DNA of 5,018 nucleotides from Acetobacteraceae bacterium (GTDB lineage: Bacteria > Pseudomonadota > Alphaproteobacteria > Acetobacterales > Acetobacteraceae), in contig CANJXD010000438.1 of NCBI GenBank assembly GCA_947478535.1, positions 1-5,018 on the forward strand. The letters are read 5' to 3'. A model generated the notes under the pieces. The model did no database searches. It was not told the origin of the DNA and saw only the letters and a list, made by a program, of their open reading frames with translations. This document shows positions 1 to 5,018 of this stretch, in pieces (within the stretch, counting starts at the first letter, position 1; the number at the start of each line of letters is the position of its first letter). The translations under genes and the position numbers were made by a program.

Positions 1-505
1 GATCGATGCGATCTACTCCCCGGTCCGCCGCGTCGCCTATCAGGTGCAGCCCACCCGCGTCGGCCAGAAGACGGACTATGACAAGCTCGTCCTGACGGTC
101 GAGACCGATGGCACCGTCTCCCCTGAGGATGCGGTCGGCATCGCGGCCCGCATCCTGCAGGAACAGCTGCAGCTCTTCATCAACTTCGAGGAGCCGCGCC
201 AGCGTGTCGTGGAAGAAATCCGCGATGATCTGCCCTTCAACCGCAACCTGCTGCGCAAGGTCGATGAGCTCGAACTCTCGGTCCGCTCGGCGAATTGCCT
301 GAAGAACGACAACATCGTCTACATCGGTGACCTCGTGCAGAAGACGGAGCAGGAAATGCTCCGGACGCCGAACTTCGGCCGCAAGTCGCTGAATGAGATC
401 AAGGAGGTCCTCGCCTCCATGGGTCTCGGCCTGGGCCTCACGGTCCCGGGCTGGCCGCCCGAGAACATCGAGGACCTCGCGAAGAAGCTGGAGGAGCCCT
501 TCTAA
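1..505 (+). CDS. rpoA: DNA-directed RNA polymerase subunit alpha, C-terminal half (5' truncated by window)
   Basis: Alpha subunit of RNA polymerase: its N-terminal domain dimerises and scaffolds beta/beta', and its C-terminal domain (alphaCTD) binds UP elements and activators. The reading frame is open from base 2 to the TAA at 503-505, giving 167 visible residues, about half of a typical alpha subunit. The first part (SPVRRVAY, then [12 protein letters not shown] and ETDGT) is the end of the N-terminal domain. A linker leads into the alphaCTD near base 247. The DNA-contacting residues known from E. coli are kept: RSANC (the R265 equivalent is the codon at 284-286) and GRKSLNE (equivalents of G296, K298, S299 and E302). 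The closing GWPPENI segment is also typical. A GTG at 44 is internal, not a start, because the family homology continues upstream of it. rplQ follows after 30 nt, the standard order at the end of the alpha operon. Confidence 0.98.
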   Translation, partial: IDAIYSPVRRVAYQVQPTRVGQKTDYDKLVLTVETDGTVSPEDAVGIAARILQEQLQLFINFEEPRQRVVEEIRDDLPFNRNLLRKVDELELSVRSANCLKNDNIVYIGDLVQKTEQEMLRTPNFGRKSLNEIKEVLASMGLGLGLTVPGWPPENIEDLAKKLEEPF

Positions 506-521
506 GGGCGCCCCGAGAGTC

Positions 522-526
522 AAGGA
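522..526 (+). promoter_or_regulatory. Ribosome binding site of rplQ
   Basis: AAGGA lies 9 nt upstream of the ATG at 536 in the 30-nt rpoA-rplQ spacer. It fixes the rplQ start and shows that L17 is translated from its own site on the polycistronic mRNA. Confidence 0.8.
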
Positions 527-535
527 CACACCACC

Positions 536-958
536 ATGCGCCACGGGGTTTCGGGCCGTAAGCTCGGCGTCACCTCCTCCCACCGGCTCGCCATGCTTCG
601 CAGCATGGCGACCAGCCTGCTGAAGCACGAGCAGATCACCACCACCCTGCCCAAGGCGAAGGAGCTTCGCCCCTACGTCGAGCGCATCGTCACGCTCGGC
701 AAGCGCGGTGACCTGCATGCCCGCCGCCAGGCCTATGCCCAGATCCGCGATCCGAAGATCGTGGAGAAGCTCTTCACCGTGATCGCCGAGCGCTACAAGA
801 CGCGCGCCGGCGGCTACACCCGCGTCCTGAAGGCTGGCATGCGCTATGGCGATGCCGCTGACATGGCCGTGATCGAGCTGATCGAGCGCGACGTCTCCGC
901 CAAGGGCCTCGACAGCGGCCCGGTCGCAGAGGTCGCGGAGGAAGAGGAAGCGGCGTAA
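536..958 (+). CDS. rplQ: 50S ribosomal protein L17
   Basis: Protein of the large ribosomal subunit that binds 23S rRNA near the peptide exit region. The 140-residue product shows the full L17 signature: MRH at the N terminus, [16 protein letters not shown] (about residues 19-34), [10 protein letters not shown] (about 42-51) and [10 protein letters not shown] (about 90-99). The family core is about 115-127 residues. The extra C-terminal tail here is short and acidic (EEEEAA), as in other alphaproteobacterial L17 proteins. The start at 536 is supported by an AAGGA ribosome binding site and by the conserved MRH opening. It follows rpoA directly and is the last gene of the operon, ending 24 nt before a hairpin terminator. 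Base composition matches its neighbours and nothing looks broken. Confidence 0.98.
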   Translation: MRHGVSGRKLGVTSSHRLAMLRSMATSLLKHEQITTTLPKAKELRPYVERIVTLGKRGDLHARRQAYAQIRDPKIVEKLFTVIAERYKTRAGGYTRVLKAGMRYGDAADMAVIELIERDVSAKGLDSGPVAEVAEEEEAA

Positions 959-982
959 GCCGTTCCCTTCCTGCAAGCTTTG

Positions 983-1010
983 GAGAAGGGCGCCGTGAAG
1001 CGCCCTTTTT
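983..1010 (+). terminator. Rho-independent terminator of the rpoA-rplQ operon
   Basis: A perfect 8-bp stem (AAGGGCGC at 986-993 with GCGCCCTT at 1000-1007) encloses a 6-nt loop (CGTGAA). It can be extended by G-T and A-T pairs to 983/1010, and the 3' arm runs into TTTTT (1006-1010). It begins 24 nt after the rplQ stop. The DUF4166 gene ends only 7 nt away on the opposite strand. In that direction the stem is preceded by AAAAA but followed only by TTCTCC, so termination of the minus-strand transcript is possible but weaker. Confidence 0.9.
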
Positions 1011-1016
1011 CATGCG

Positions 1017-1550
1017 CTACGCCGGGGTGAGCCAGCCGCGGTAGCGCGTGATCCTACCGAGCCCGAGGGGCAGGGTGAGCGCGACATCGAAGGTGTAGCG
1101 CCCGGCGGTATCCACCCCCTCCACGGCGGCGGCGCGCGGCGCCAGCCAGCCGGGCAGGGGGATGCCGAGGCAATGCCAGCCCTGGACGCGCTGGCGCGTT
1201 CCCTCGGTGCTGGCTTCCACCACCGAGGTCACGGCAAGTGGGCCGACCTTCTCGACCACGCAGCCGGGATGGGCGGAGGGCATCAGGCGGCTGGCGAAGC
1301 GGTGGGTGTCGAAATCGCGGATCCAGGTCTCTCCGGTGACGTCAGCGGCGATGACCAGCCGCACGGGCACGGCGGCACCTGGGCGGGGAAGCCCGGCGAT
1401 GCGCGCGACCGAGGCGCCCATCCAGCCTTCCGCGCCTTCTATCCAGGCTTCCCCGGCGAAGGCGCCACCCCGGTGAAGCCGCCGCACCGGCGCCGGGAGC
1501 GCCGCGAAGGCCACCTCCCCCAGCGCGCGCTCGAACAGGCCGCCGGTCAC
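1017..1550 (-). CDS. DUF4166 domain-containing protein
   Basis: Protein of 177 residues matching the DUF4166 pattern through its whole length. Recognisable parts are LFERALGE-x-FAALPAPVRRLH at residues 5-26, the GETWIRDFDTHRFASRL block at 73-89, VEKVGPLAV at 99-107, GWHCLGIPLPGWLAPR at 124-139 and YTFDVALTLPLGLGRITRYRGWL at 152-174. The biochemical function of this family is not established and I assign none. No signal peptide or membrane segment is evident, so it is probably cytosolic. The start is a GTG at 1548-1550 that overlaps the TGA of the upstream DCC gene (GTGA), with a G-run (GGGGGGA) immediately before it; this points to translational coupling. The stop is TAG at 1017-1019, facing the rplQ terminator. 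Many homologues sit next to, or fused with, oxidoreductase-type proteins (recalled, not checked), which fits the present pairing. Confidence 0.85.
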   Translation of the reverse strand: MTGGLFERALGEVAFAALPAPVRRLHRGGAFAGEAWIEGAEGWMGASVARIAGLPRPGAAVPVRLVIAADVTGETWIRDFDTHRFASRLMPSAHPGCVVEKVGPLAVTSVVEASTEGTRQRVQGWHCLGIPLPGWLAPRAAAVEGVDTAGRYTFDVALTLPLGLGRITRYRGWLTPA

Positions 1551-1987
1551 TCCCCCCGTGCCACATGCCGGCGGAGTTCCGGGCCCGGGACGAGGCAGGT
1601 TTCTGTGCGTCCGAACAGGCGATAGCGGTTGCGGGCGATCCGGTCATACCCCCAGTCCCGCCAGGTCTTTGGGATATGGCGCAGGTGCCGCGCCCAGCCA
1701 TAGCGGGGCAGGCGGGAGAGCACCTGGATCGCCGCGTCGGACTTCATGAAGGCGGTGCCATCGATGACCACGGCATTGCTCTCGGGGTCGGCCGGATTGA
1801 TCCCCAACTGCCCCGCCAGCCGCCCGCCCAGGGCGTCCTGCATCGCCGTGAAGCGGAATCGCGCAGCCGGGTCCCGTGCCGCGACGAAACGAAAGGCAGC
1901 CGAGCACAGCACGCAGACACCGTCATACAGCACGGTCCCCTCGGGGATATCCTGCACGGGGCGCGGCGCCCAGCGATCCACTGTCAT
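1547..1987 (-). CDS. DCC-family (DUF393) thiol-disulfide oxidoreductase-like protein
   Basis: Product of 146 residues with the hallmarks of the DCC/DUF393 family. These are VLYDGVCVLCSAAFRFV at residues 19-35, with the CxxC pair C25/C28; the RFRFTAMQ block at 43-50, where family members describe the same strand; an AVVIDG strand at 72-77; and the terminal YDRIARNRYRLFGRTETCLVP at 114-134. The family is predicted to adopt a thioredoxin-like fold and to act in thiol-disulfide exchange, but no substrate is known here. There is no signal peptide, so a cytosolic location is expected. The frame is open upstream to about 2533, but homology begins shortly before the CxxC strand and the ATG at 1985-1987 gives a normal family length. 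A weak GCGGGAA site lies upstream. The stop overlaps the start of the DUF4166 gene by 4 nt, so the two form one transcription unit. Confidence 0.88.
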   Translation of the reverse strand: MTVDRWAPRPVQDIPEGTVLYDGVCVLCSAAFRFVAARDPAARFRFTAMQDALGGRLAGQLGINPADPESNAVVIDGTAFMKSDAAIQVLSRLPRYGWARHLRHIPKTWRDWGYDRIARNRYRLFGRTETCLVPGPELRRHVARGE

Positions 1988-2080
1988 GAGTTGTTCCCGC
2001 CTGCTGCGCCGTCGATATGGGGCCGGCGGCGCCATCACGCCACGGTTGACGTCAGCCGCCCCGATGGTCTGGCATGGCGC
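1988..2080. promoter_or_regulatory. Divergent intergenic spacer with palindrome (candidate promoter/operator)
   Basis: This 93-bp gap separates the DCC gene (leftward) from the cupin gene (rightward) and should hold both promoters. It contains a perfect 8-bp palindrome TGACGTCA at 2047-2054, extendable to GG-N-TGACGTCA-N-CC at 2044-2057. A TTGACG (2046-2051) that could be a -35 element of the rightward promoter overlaps it. I cannot see a convincing -10 for either direction. Assignment as an operator is inference. Confidence 0.4.
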
Positions 2081-2500
2081 ATGACCCATGCGAACCGGAT
2101 GCTGCCCGCCACCCCCGATCTCTTCGCCCCCGATGGCAGCGAGGTCCGCCTCCTGCTCACCCGTCCCGGCGGCAGCATGGCGCATTTTCGCCTGCACCCC
2201 GGGGATGTCTCGAAGGCGGTCGTCCACCGGACGGTGGAGGAGCTGTGGTTCATCCTGGACGGCGCCGGGGAGATGTGGCGGGACAGCGGGACGGAGGTCA
2301 CCGTCACGCCGCTCACCCCCGGGCTTTGCCTGTCCATCCCCGTCGGCACGCGCTTCCAGTTCCGCTGCCTCGGGGATCAGGCGCTGGCCGCCGTCGCCGT
2401 CACCATGCCGCCCTGGCCGGGGGAGGGGGAGGCGGTCTTCGTCGAGGGGCCCTGGTCCCCCACCTTCACGCCCGCCCCGCCCGTAACTCCAATCTTGTGA
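2081..2500 (+). CDS. Cupin-fold protein (single conserved beta-barrel domain)
   Basis: Predicted product of 139 residues with one cupin domain. The segment FAPDGSEVRLLLTRPGGSMAHFRL (about 15-38) leads into cupin motif 1, read as G41-x7-H49-R-T-V-E53-E54-x6-G61. Motif 2 is the P80-G81...P87-V-G89 stretch, followed by a strand containing F92 and F94. The usual second histidine of motif 1 (HxH) is a threonine and the histidine of motif 2 is absent, so metal binding is uncertain; H49 and E53/E54 remain. The tail (AVAVTMPPWPGEGEAV) is shared with small bacterial cupins described as cupin-domain proteins; the substrate is unknown. The ATG at 2081 is chosen because homology starts just after it; the frame is open further upstream without a better start codon. 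No clear Shine-Dalgarno sequence precedes it. Its last 35 nt overlap the convergent EamA gene. ATG 2099 is an alternative start. Confidence 0.82.
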   Translation: MTHANRMLPATPDLFAPDGSEVRLLLTRPGGSMAHFRLHPGDVSKAVVHRTVEELWFILDGAGEMWRDSGTEVTVTPLTPGLCLSIPVGTRFQFRCLGDQALAAVAVTMPPWPGEGEAVFVEGPWSPTFTPAPPVTPIL

Positions 2501-3335
2501 GCCAGAAGCCAGCGCCGATGATGATGGCGACACCTACCAGCATGCCCAAGCCTGGCTCCTCGCCGAAGAAGATCCAGCCGAACAGGATGCCCCACAGGAT
2601 CATCGCGTATTGCCACGGCACCACCACCGGCGCCGGGGCCAGCGCCAGGCTGCGCGTCACCGCCAGATGGGCGCCGACGCCGACGATGCCGAGCGACATC
2701 AGCAGCACGCCATCGGTCAGCGTCAGCGGCACCCAGGCGAAGGGTGCCAGCAGCAGCCCGAAGACCAGCGCACCCAGCATCTGGTAGGTCGCCAGCACGC
2801 GGGCGGAGGTGCCGCGCAGGCTGCGCGTGGCGAGCAGATAGCCCGTGTAGAGCACCACACCCGCCATCGCGACGCCGGTGGCGAGCCAGCCATTGTCGAG
2901 CCCCGCCCCGAGCGTCACCAGCACGCCGCCGAAGCCGATCACAACCGCGCTGAAGCGCGCCGCATCCAGCTTTTCGTGCAGCACCAGTGCGGAGGCGACG
3001 GCGACGAAGATCGGCGTCGCGAGCCAGAAGGCCATGGTCTCCGCCAGCGGCATCAGCGACACCGCCCAGTAGAAGCAGGCCACTTCCCCCGTCCCGGCGA
3101 TGACGCGGAACAGTTGCACCCCCGGCCGTTGCGGCCGCACCAGTGCGGCGCGCCCCTCGCGCGCCAGCAGCGGCGCCAGGATCAGCAGCGCGGCGATGGA
3201 GCGCAGCACCAGCACTTGCGCGACGGAATAGGTGGCCATCAGCCACTTCCCGAGCACGTCGTTCAGCGAAAACCCCAGCACCGCCACCGACATCAGCAGG
3301 ATGCCGGCGAGGTGGTTTCTGCCGTTCGGGCCCAC
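2466..3335 (-). CDS. DMT-superfamily (EamA) transporter
   Basis: Integral inner-membrane protein of 289 residues with about ten hydrophobic segments (roughly 9-31, 36-58, 75-95, 98-118, 125-144, 149-168, 180-202, 208-228, 238-257 and 262-281), arranged as two EamA repeats. Family-typical features are the LRSIAALLIL stretch in TM2, the P-x-F-V-A-V-A-S-A-L-V-L-H-E-K-L end of the first repeat, and the matching W-x-I-F-F-G-E-E-P-G-L-G-M-L-V-G end of the second. Members export or import small metabolites such as amino acids; the substrate cannot be read from sequence. The start is taken as GTG 3333-3335, whose G is shared with the TAG stop of the upstream Bug gene (TAGTG). An ATG 14 codons further in (LLMSV) would cut into TM1 and is less likely. 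The TGA stop at 2466-2468 lies inside the cupin gene. Confidence 0.9.
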   Translation of the reverse strand: MGPNGRNHLAGILLMSVAVLGFSLNDVLGKWLMATYSVAQVLVLRSIAALLILAPLLAREGRAALVRPQRPGVQLFRVIAGTGEVACFYWAVSLMPLAETMAFWLATPIFVAVASALVLHEKLDAARFSAVVIGFGGVLVTLGAGLDNGWLATGVAMAGVVLYTGYLLATRSLRGTSARVLATYQMLGALVFGLLLAPFAWVPLTLTDGVLLMSLGIVGVGAHLAVTRSLALAPAPVVVPWQYAMILWGILFGWIFFGEEPGLGMLVGVAIIIGAGFWLTRLELRAGRA

Positions 3336-4306
3336 TATTCCGCGCGGATATTGGCCTCGCGCACCAGGGTCGCCATCGTCGCGCGCCCTTCGGTCACGAA
3401 GCGGGCGAATTCATCCGGCCGGCTGGCCACCGGCACGCAGCCGATCTGCACCAGGCGCTGGCGCAGGACGGGATCCGCGATGGCGTCCGCCAAGGCCCCA
3501 TGCAGCGCCGCCACCACGCCGGGCGGCGTATTCGCCGGCCCGAAAAAGCCCGCCCATTCATTCGATTCGAACTGCGGAAAACCCTGTTCGGCGATGGTCG
3601 GGATCTCCGGGCGGCTTTCCACCCGCGTGCCCGTCGCCACGCCGATGAAGCGCGCCCGCCCCGCATCCACCACCGGCCCGGCCGAGACCAGCGTGGTGAA
3701 GACAGCGTCGATCGCCCCGCTCGCCAAGTCCTGCGCCGCCGCCGCGCCGCCGCGATAGGGGACATGGATCACCTCGATCCCCGCCACCCGCGAGAAGGCG
3801 ACCAGGCCGAGATGCCCCGCAGTCGCGTTGCCTTGGGTACCGACGGTCAGCGTGCCCGGCCGCGCCTTCGCCGCCGCGACGAAATCAGCCAGGCTCCGAC
3901 CCGCGAATTCGCCCTTCACCGCCATCGCGGAGGGGAAGGTGACCACGAGGGAAATGGGCGTGAAGGCCGTCGCATAGTCGAAGGGGAGGCCCCGCAGCAG
4001 CGACGGATTGACCAGGTGGGAGGAGGCATCCCACAGGAAGCTGTGCCCGTCCGAGGCGCGCGCGATCTCCGCCCCGCCCAGACTGCCGGAGGCCCCGGTG
4101 CGGTTTTCCACCACGAAGCCCTGGCCGAGCTTCTCCCCCATCCGCGGCGTCAGCACCCGCGCCGCGCTATCCGCCGCCCCACCGGCCGCGAAGGGTACGA
4201 TCAGCCGGATGGAGCGCGTCGGCCAGGCGGGCTGGGCCTGGGCTGAACCCAGGAAGGGCAGGGCGAGTGCCGCACCGGATAGGGCGCGGCGGGTGATGGA
4301 TGACAT
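3335..4306 (-). CDS. TctC/Bug-family tripartite tricarboxylate transporter substrate-binding protein
   Basis: Periplasmic solute-binding protein of 323 residues, the normal family length. An export signal occupies residues 1-24 (TRR, a hydrophobic stretch, then AQA before QPAWP); the twin arginine hints at Tat export but the motif is imperfect. The mature protein shows the family blocks: RLIVPFAAGGAADSAAR (34-50), VVENRTGASGSLGG (65-78), AFTPISLV (114-121), GTLTVGTQGNATAGHL (151-166), HVPYRGGAAAAQDLASGAIDAVF (181-203), PEIPTIAEQGFP (233-244) and the EFARFVTEGRA helix near the end. Family members bind small carboxylates or other ligands, often feeding TctA/TctB permeases or acting as sensors; the ligand here is unknown. 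The ATG at 4304-4306 has a good GGAGAGG ribosome binding site and places the signal peptide at the N terminus. The frame extends 32 codons further upstream, but that peptide is polar and charged. A second Bug gene lies upstream and an EamA transporter downstream. Confidence 0.93.
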   Translation of the reverse strand: MSSITRRALSGAALALPFLGSAQAQPAWPTRSIRLIVPFAAGGAADSAARVLTPRMGEKLGQGFVVENRTGASGSLGGAEIARASDGHSFLWDASSHLVNPSLLRGLPFDYATAFTPISLVVTFPSAMAVKGEFAGRSLADFVAAAKARPGTLTVGTQGNATAGHLGLVAFSRVAGIEVIHVPYRGGAAAAQDLASGAIDAVFTTLVSAGPVVDAGRARFIGVATGTRVESRPEIPTIAEQGFPQFESNEWAGFFGPANTPPGVVAALHGALADAIADPVLRQRLVQIGCVPVASRPDEFARFVTEGRATMATLVREANIRAE

Positions 4307-4311
4307 GGCGG

Positions 4312-4318
4312 CCTCTCC
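4312..4318 (-). promoter_or_regulatory. Ribosome binding site of the complete TctC/Bug gene
   Basis: GGAGAGG on the minus strand ends 5 nt before the ATG at 4306. It supports this start over the longer open frame that begins at 4402, which would give an N terminus without a signal peptide. Confidence 0.75.
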
Positions 4319-4360
4319 GGTGTTCTTGCGGCGCGAGATCGGGGGGCGCCCGGCCCGCGT

Positions 4361-4417
4361 CAACCCACTTCGATCCGTGCTTCTCGCATCAGCCCACTTC
4401 AATCCGTGCTTCCCGCA
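4361..4417 (-). repeat. Tandem duplication of a Bug gene's last codons (28-nt units, 29-nt period)
   Basis: Units 4361-4388 and 4390-4417 match at 25 of 28 positions. The right unit is the actual 3' end of the upstream Bug gene (codons for REARIEVG and TGA). The left unit lies just after that stop and again encodes REARIEVG followed by TGA (4360-4362). The three differences fall in third codon positions and are all synonymous (CGG/CGA, ATT/ATC, GGC/GGT). This looks like the leftover tail of a diverged paralogue and not a fresh slippage duplication. The left copy can be read from an ATG (4387-4389) that overlaps the stop as TGATG, giving a 9-codon peptide; I do not call it a gene. Confidence 0.8.
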
Positions 4418-5018
4418 CGATCCGCGCCATCAGCGCGCGCTGTTCCGTGACATAGCGGGCAAATTCGGCCGGCGAGGACCCGACGGGGAAGGCCCCCAGC
4501 GCATCCAGCCGCTGGCGCACCCCGGCATCCGCCAGCGCATGCATCGCCGCCGCGTGCAGCCGCTCCGTCACCACGGGCGCGAGGCCCGCCGGCGCGTAGA
4601 GCCCGTTCCACTCGTTCAGCTCATATCCGGGAAAGCCCTGCTCCGCGATCGTCGGCACTTCCGGCATCGAGGAAATGCGCGCCGTCGTCGTCACGCCCAG
4701 TGCCCGGATGCGCCCCTCCCGCGCCAGCTGCACGGAGGAGGAGACGGTGCCGAAGGCGAAGGCGATGGCGCCCCCCATCACATCCTGCAGCGCCAGCGCG
4801 CCGCCGCGATACGGCACGTGCTGGATATCCAGCCCCGCGCGCTGCACGAACAGCGCCGCCGCCAGATGCGCCGCCGTCGCGTTGCCCGAGGAACCGTAGG
4901 ACAGCTGCCCCGGCCGCGCCTTCACGTAGGCGACGAACTCTTCGAGCGTCCGCGCCGGCACCTGCGGGTGGATGGCAAGAATCTGCGGCAGCACCACCAC
5001 CTGGCTGATCGGCGTGAA
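4389..5018 (-). CDS. TctC/Bug-family substrate-binding protein, C-terminal two thirds (5' truncated by window)
   Basis: Second periplasmic solute-binding protein of the TctC/Bug family. The frame is open to the right-hand edge, so the start and signal peptide lie outside; 209 residues are visible. By alignment with the neighbouring paralogue the fragment begins at its residue 115 (FTPIS), so about 114 residues are missing. Family blocks in order: FTPISQVVVLPQILAI, GQLSYGSSGNATAAHLAAALF, DIQHVPYRGGALALQDVMGGAIAFAFG, MPEVPTIAEQGFPGYELNEWNGLYAPAGL and EFARYVTEQRALMARIVREARIEVG. It is clearly homologous to the adjacent complete gene but substantially diverged at the protein level, so the duplication is old or the two were acquired separately. 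The stop TGA is at 4389-4391 and the next gene starts 82 nt downstream on the same strand with no terminator between, so co-transcription is likely. The ligand is unknown. Confidence 0.92.
   Translation of the reverse strand, partial: FTPISQVVVLPQILAIHPQVPARTLEEFVAYVKARPGQLSYGSSGNATAAHLAAALFVQRAGLDIQHVPYRGGALALQDVMGGAIAFAFGTVSSSVQLAREGRIRALGVTTTARISSMPEVPTIAEQGFPGYELNEWNGLYAPAGLAPVVTERLHAAAMHALADAGVRQRLDALGAFPVGSSPAEFARYVTEQRALMARIVREARIEVG

Noticed and set aside
1565..2080. N-terminal extension of the cupin frame back to 1565
   Set aside because: It runs antisense through the DCC gene and encodes low-complexity sequence without homology. Cupin-type sequence begins only after about 2081.
1988..2533. 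N-terminal extension of the DCC frame up to 2533
   Set aside because: The translated extension is G/R/P-rich and lies antisense to the cupin gene. The DCC domain is complete from the ATG at 1987.
2377..3246. Second minus-strand frame of 289 codons inside the EamA gene
   Set aside because: It is an alternative frame of the same strand with A/G/R-rich composition and no hydrophobic segments or motifs. The EamA frame explains the region.
2610..4246. Long plus-strand open frames (382 codons from 2610 and 367 codons from 3143) opposite the EamA and Bug genes
   Set aside because: They are rich in R, H, P, A and G, show no family motifs, and are antisense shadows expected in GC-rich coding DNA. 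The minus-strand proteins have clear family signatures.
4335..4363. Minus-strand promoter (TTGACG with GATCTC 17 nt downstream) between the two Bug genes
   Set aside because: The -10 matches the consensus at only two of six positions, and the -35-like sequence is partly made by the duplicated gene tail. It is too weak to annotate.
4307..4402. Upstream start at 4402 for the complete Bug gene
   Set aside because: It would add a polar, charged 32-residue peptide before the signal sequence and start inside the previous gene. The ATG at 4306 has a good ribosome binding site.

Overview
The window is GC-rich and reads as chromosome of an alphaproteobacterium, most likely an Acetobacteraceae/Roseomonas-like member of the Rhodospirillales. 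That placement is inferred from the RpoA and L17 sequences, the base composition, and tandem TctC/Bug-type binding proteins, which are abundant in that group. No tRNA, rRNA, CRISPR array, insertion sequence or phage gene is visible.

Region 1 (1-1010, + strand) is the end of the main ribosomal-protein operon: the C-terminal half of rpoA (RNA polymerase alpha), then complete rplQ (ribosomal protein L17), closed by a strong hairpin-plus-T-tract terminator that also separates the operon from a convergent gene.

Region 2 (1017-1987, - strand) is a two-gene unit: a DCC-family (DUF393) thiol-disulfide oxidoreductase-like protein followed by a DUF4166 protein, joined by a 4-nt GTGA stop/start overlap. 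A 93-bp divergent spacer (1988-2080) with a palindrome separates it from a + strand cupin-fold gene (2081-2500).

Region 3 (2466-5018, - strand) is a transport-related cluster, read from right to left: a TctC/Bug-family periplasmic binding protein cut by the window edge, a second complete TctC/Bug protein with a signal peptide, and a DMT/EamA-family inner-membrane transporter whose start overlaps the preceding stop by 1 nt. The transporter gene overlaps the cupin gene tail to tail by 35 nt. Between the two Bug genes lies a duplicated copy of the last codons of the upstream gene, apparently the scar of a lost or rearranged paralogue.

The window is mostly ordinary. The most interesting signals are the duplicated gene tail at 4361-4417, the Bug-Bug-EamA arrangement without visible TctA/TctB genes, and the tightly coupled DCC/DUF4166 pair. 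I see no convincing novel defence, mobile or RNA-based system.
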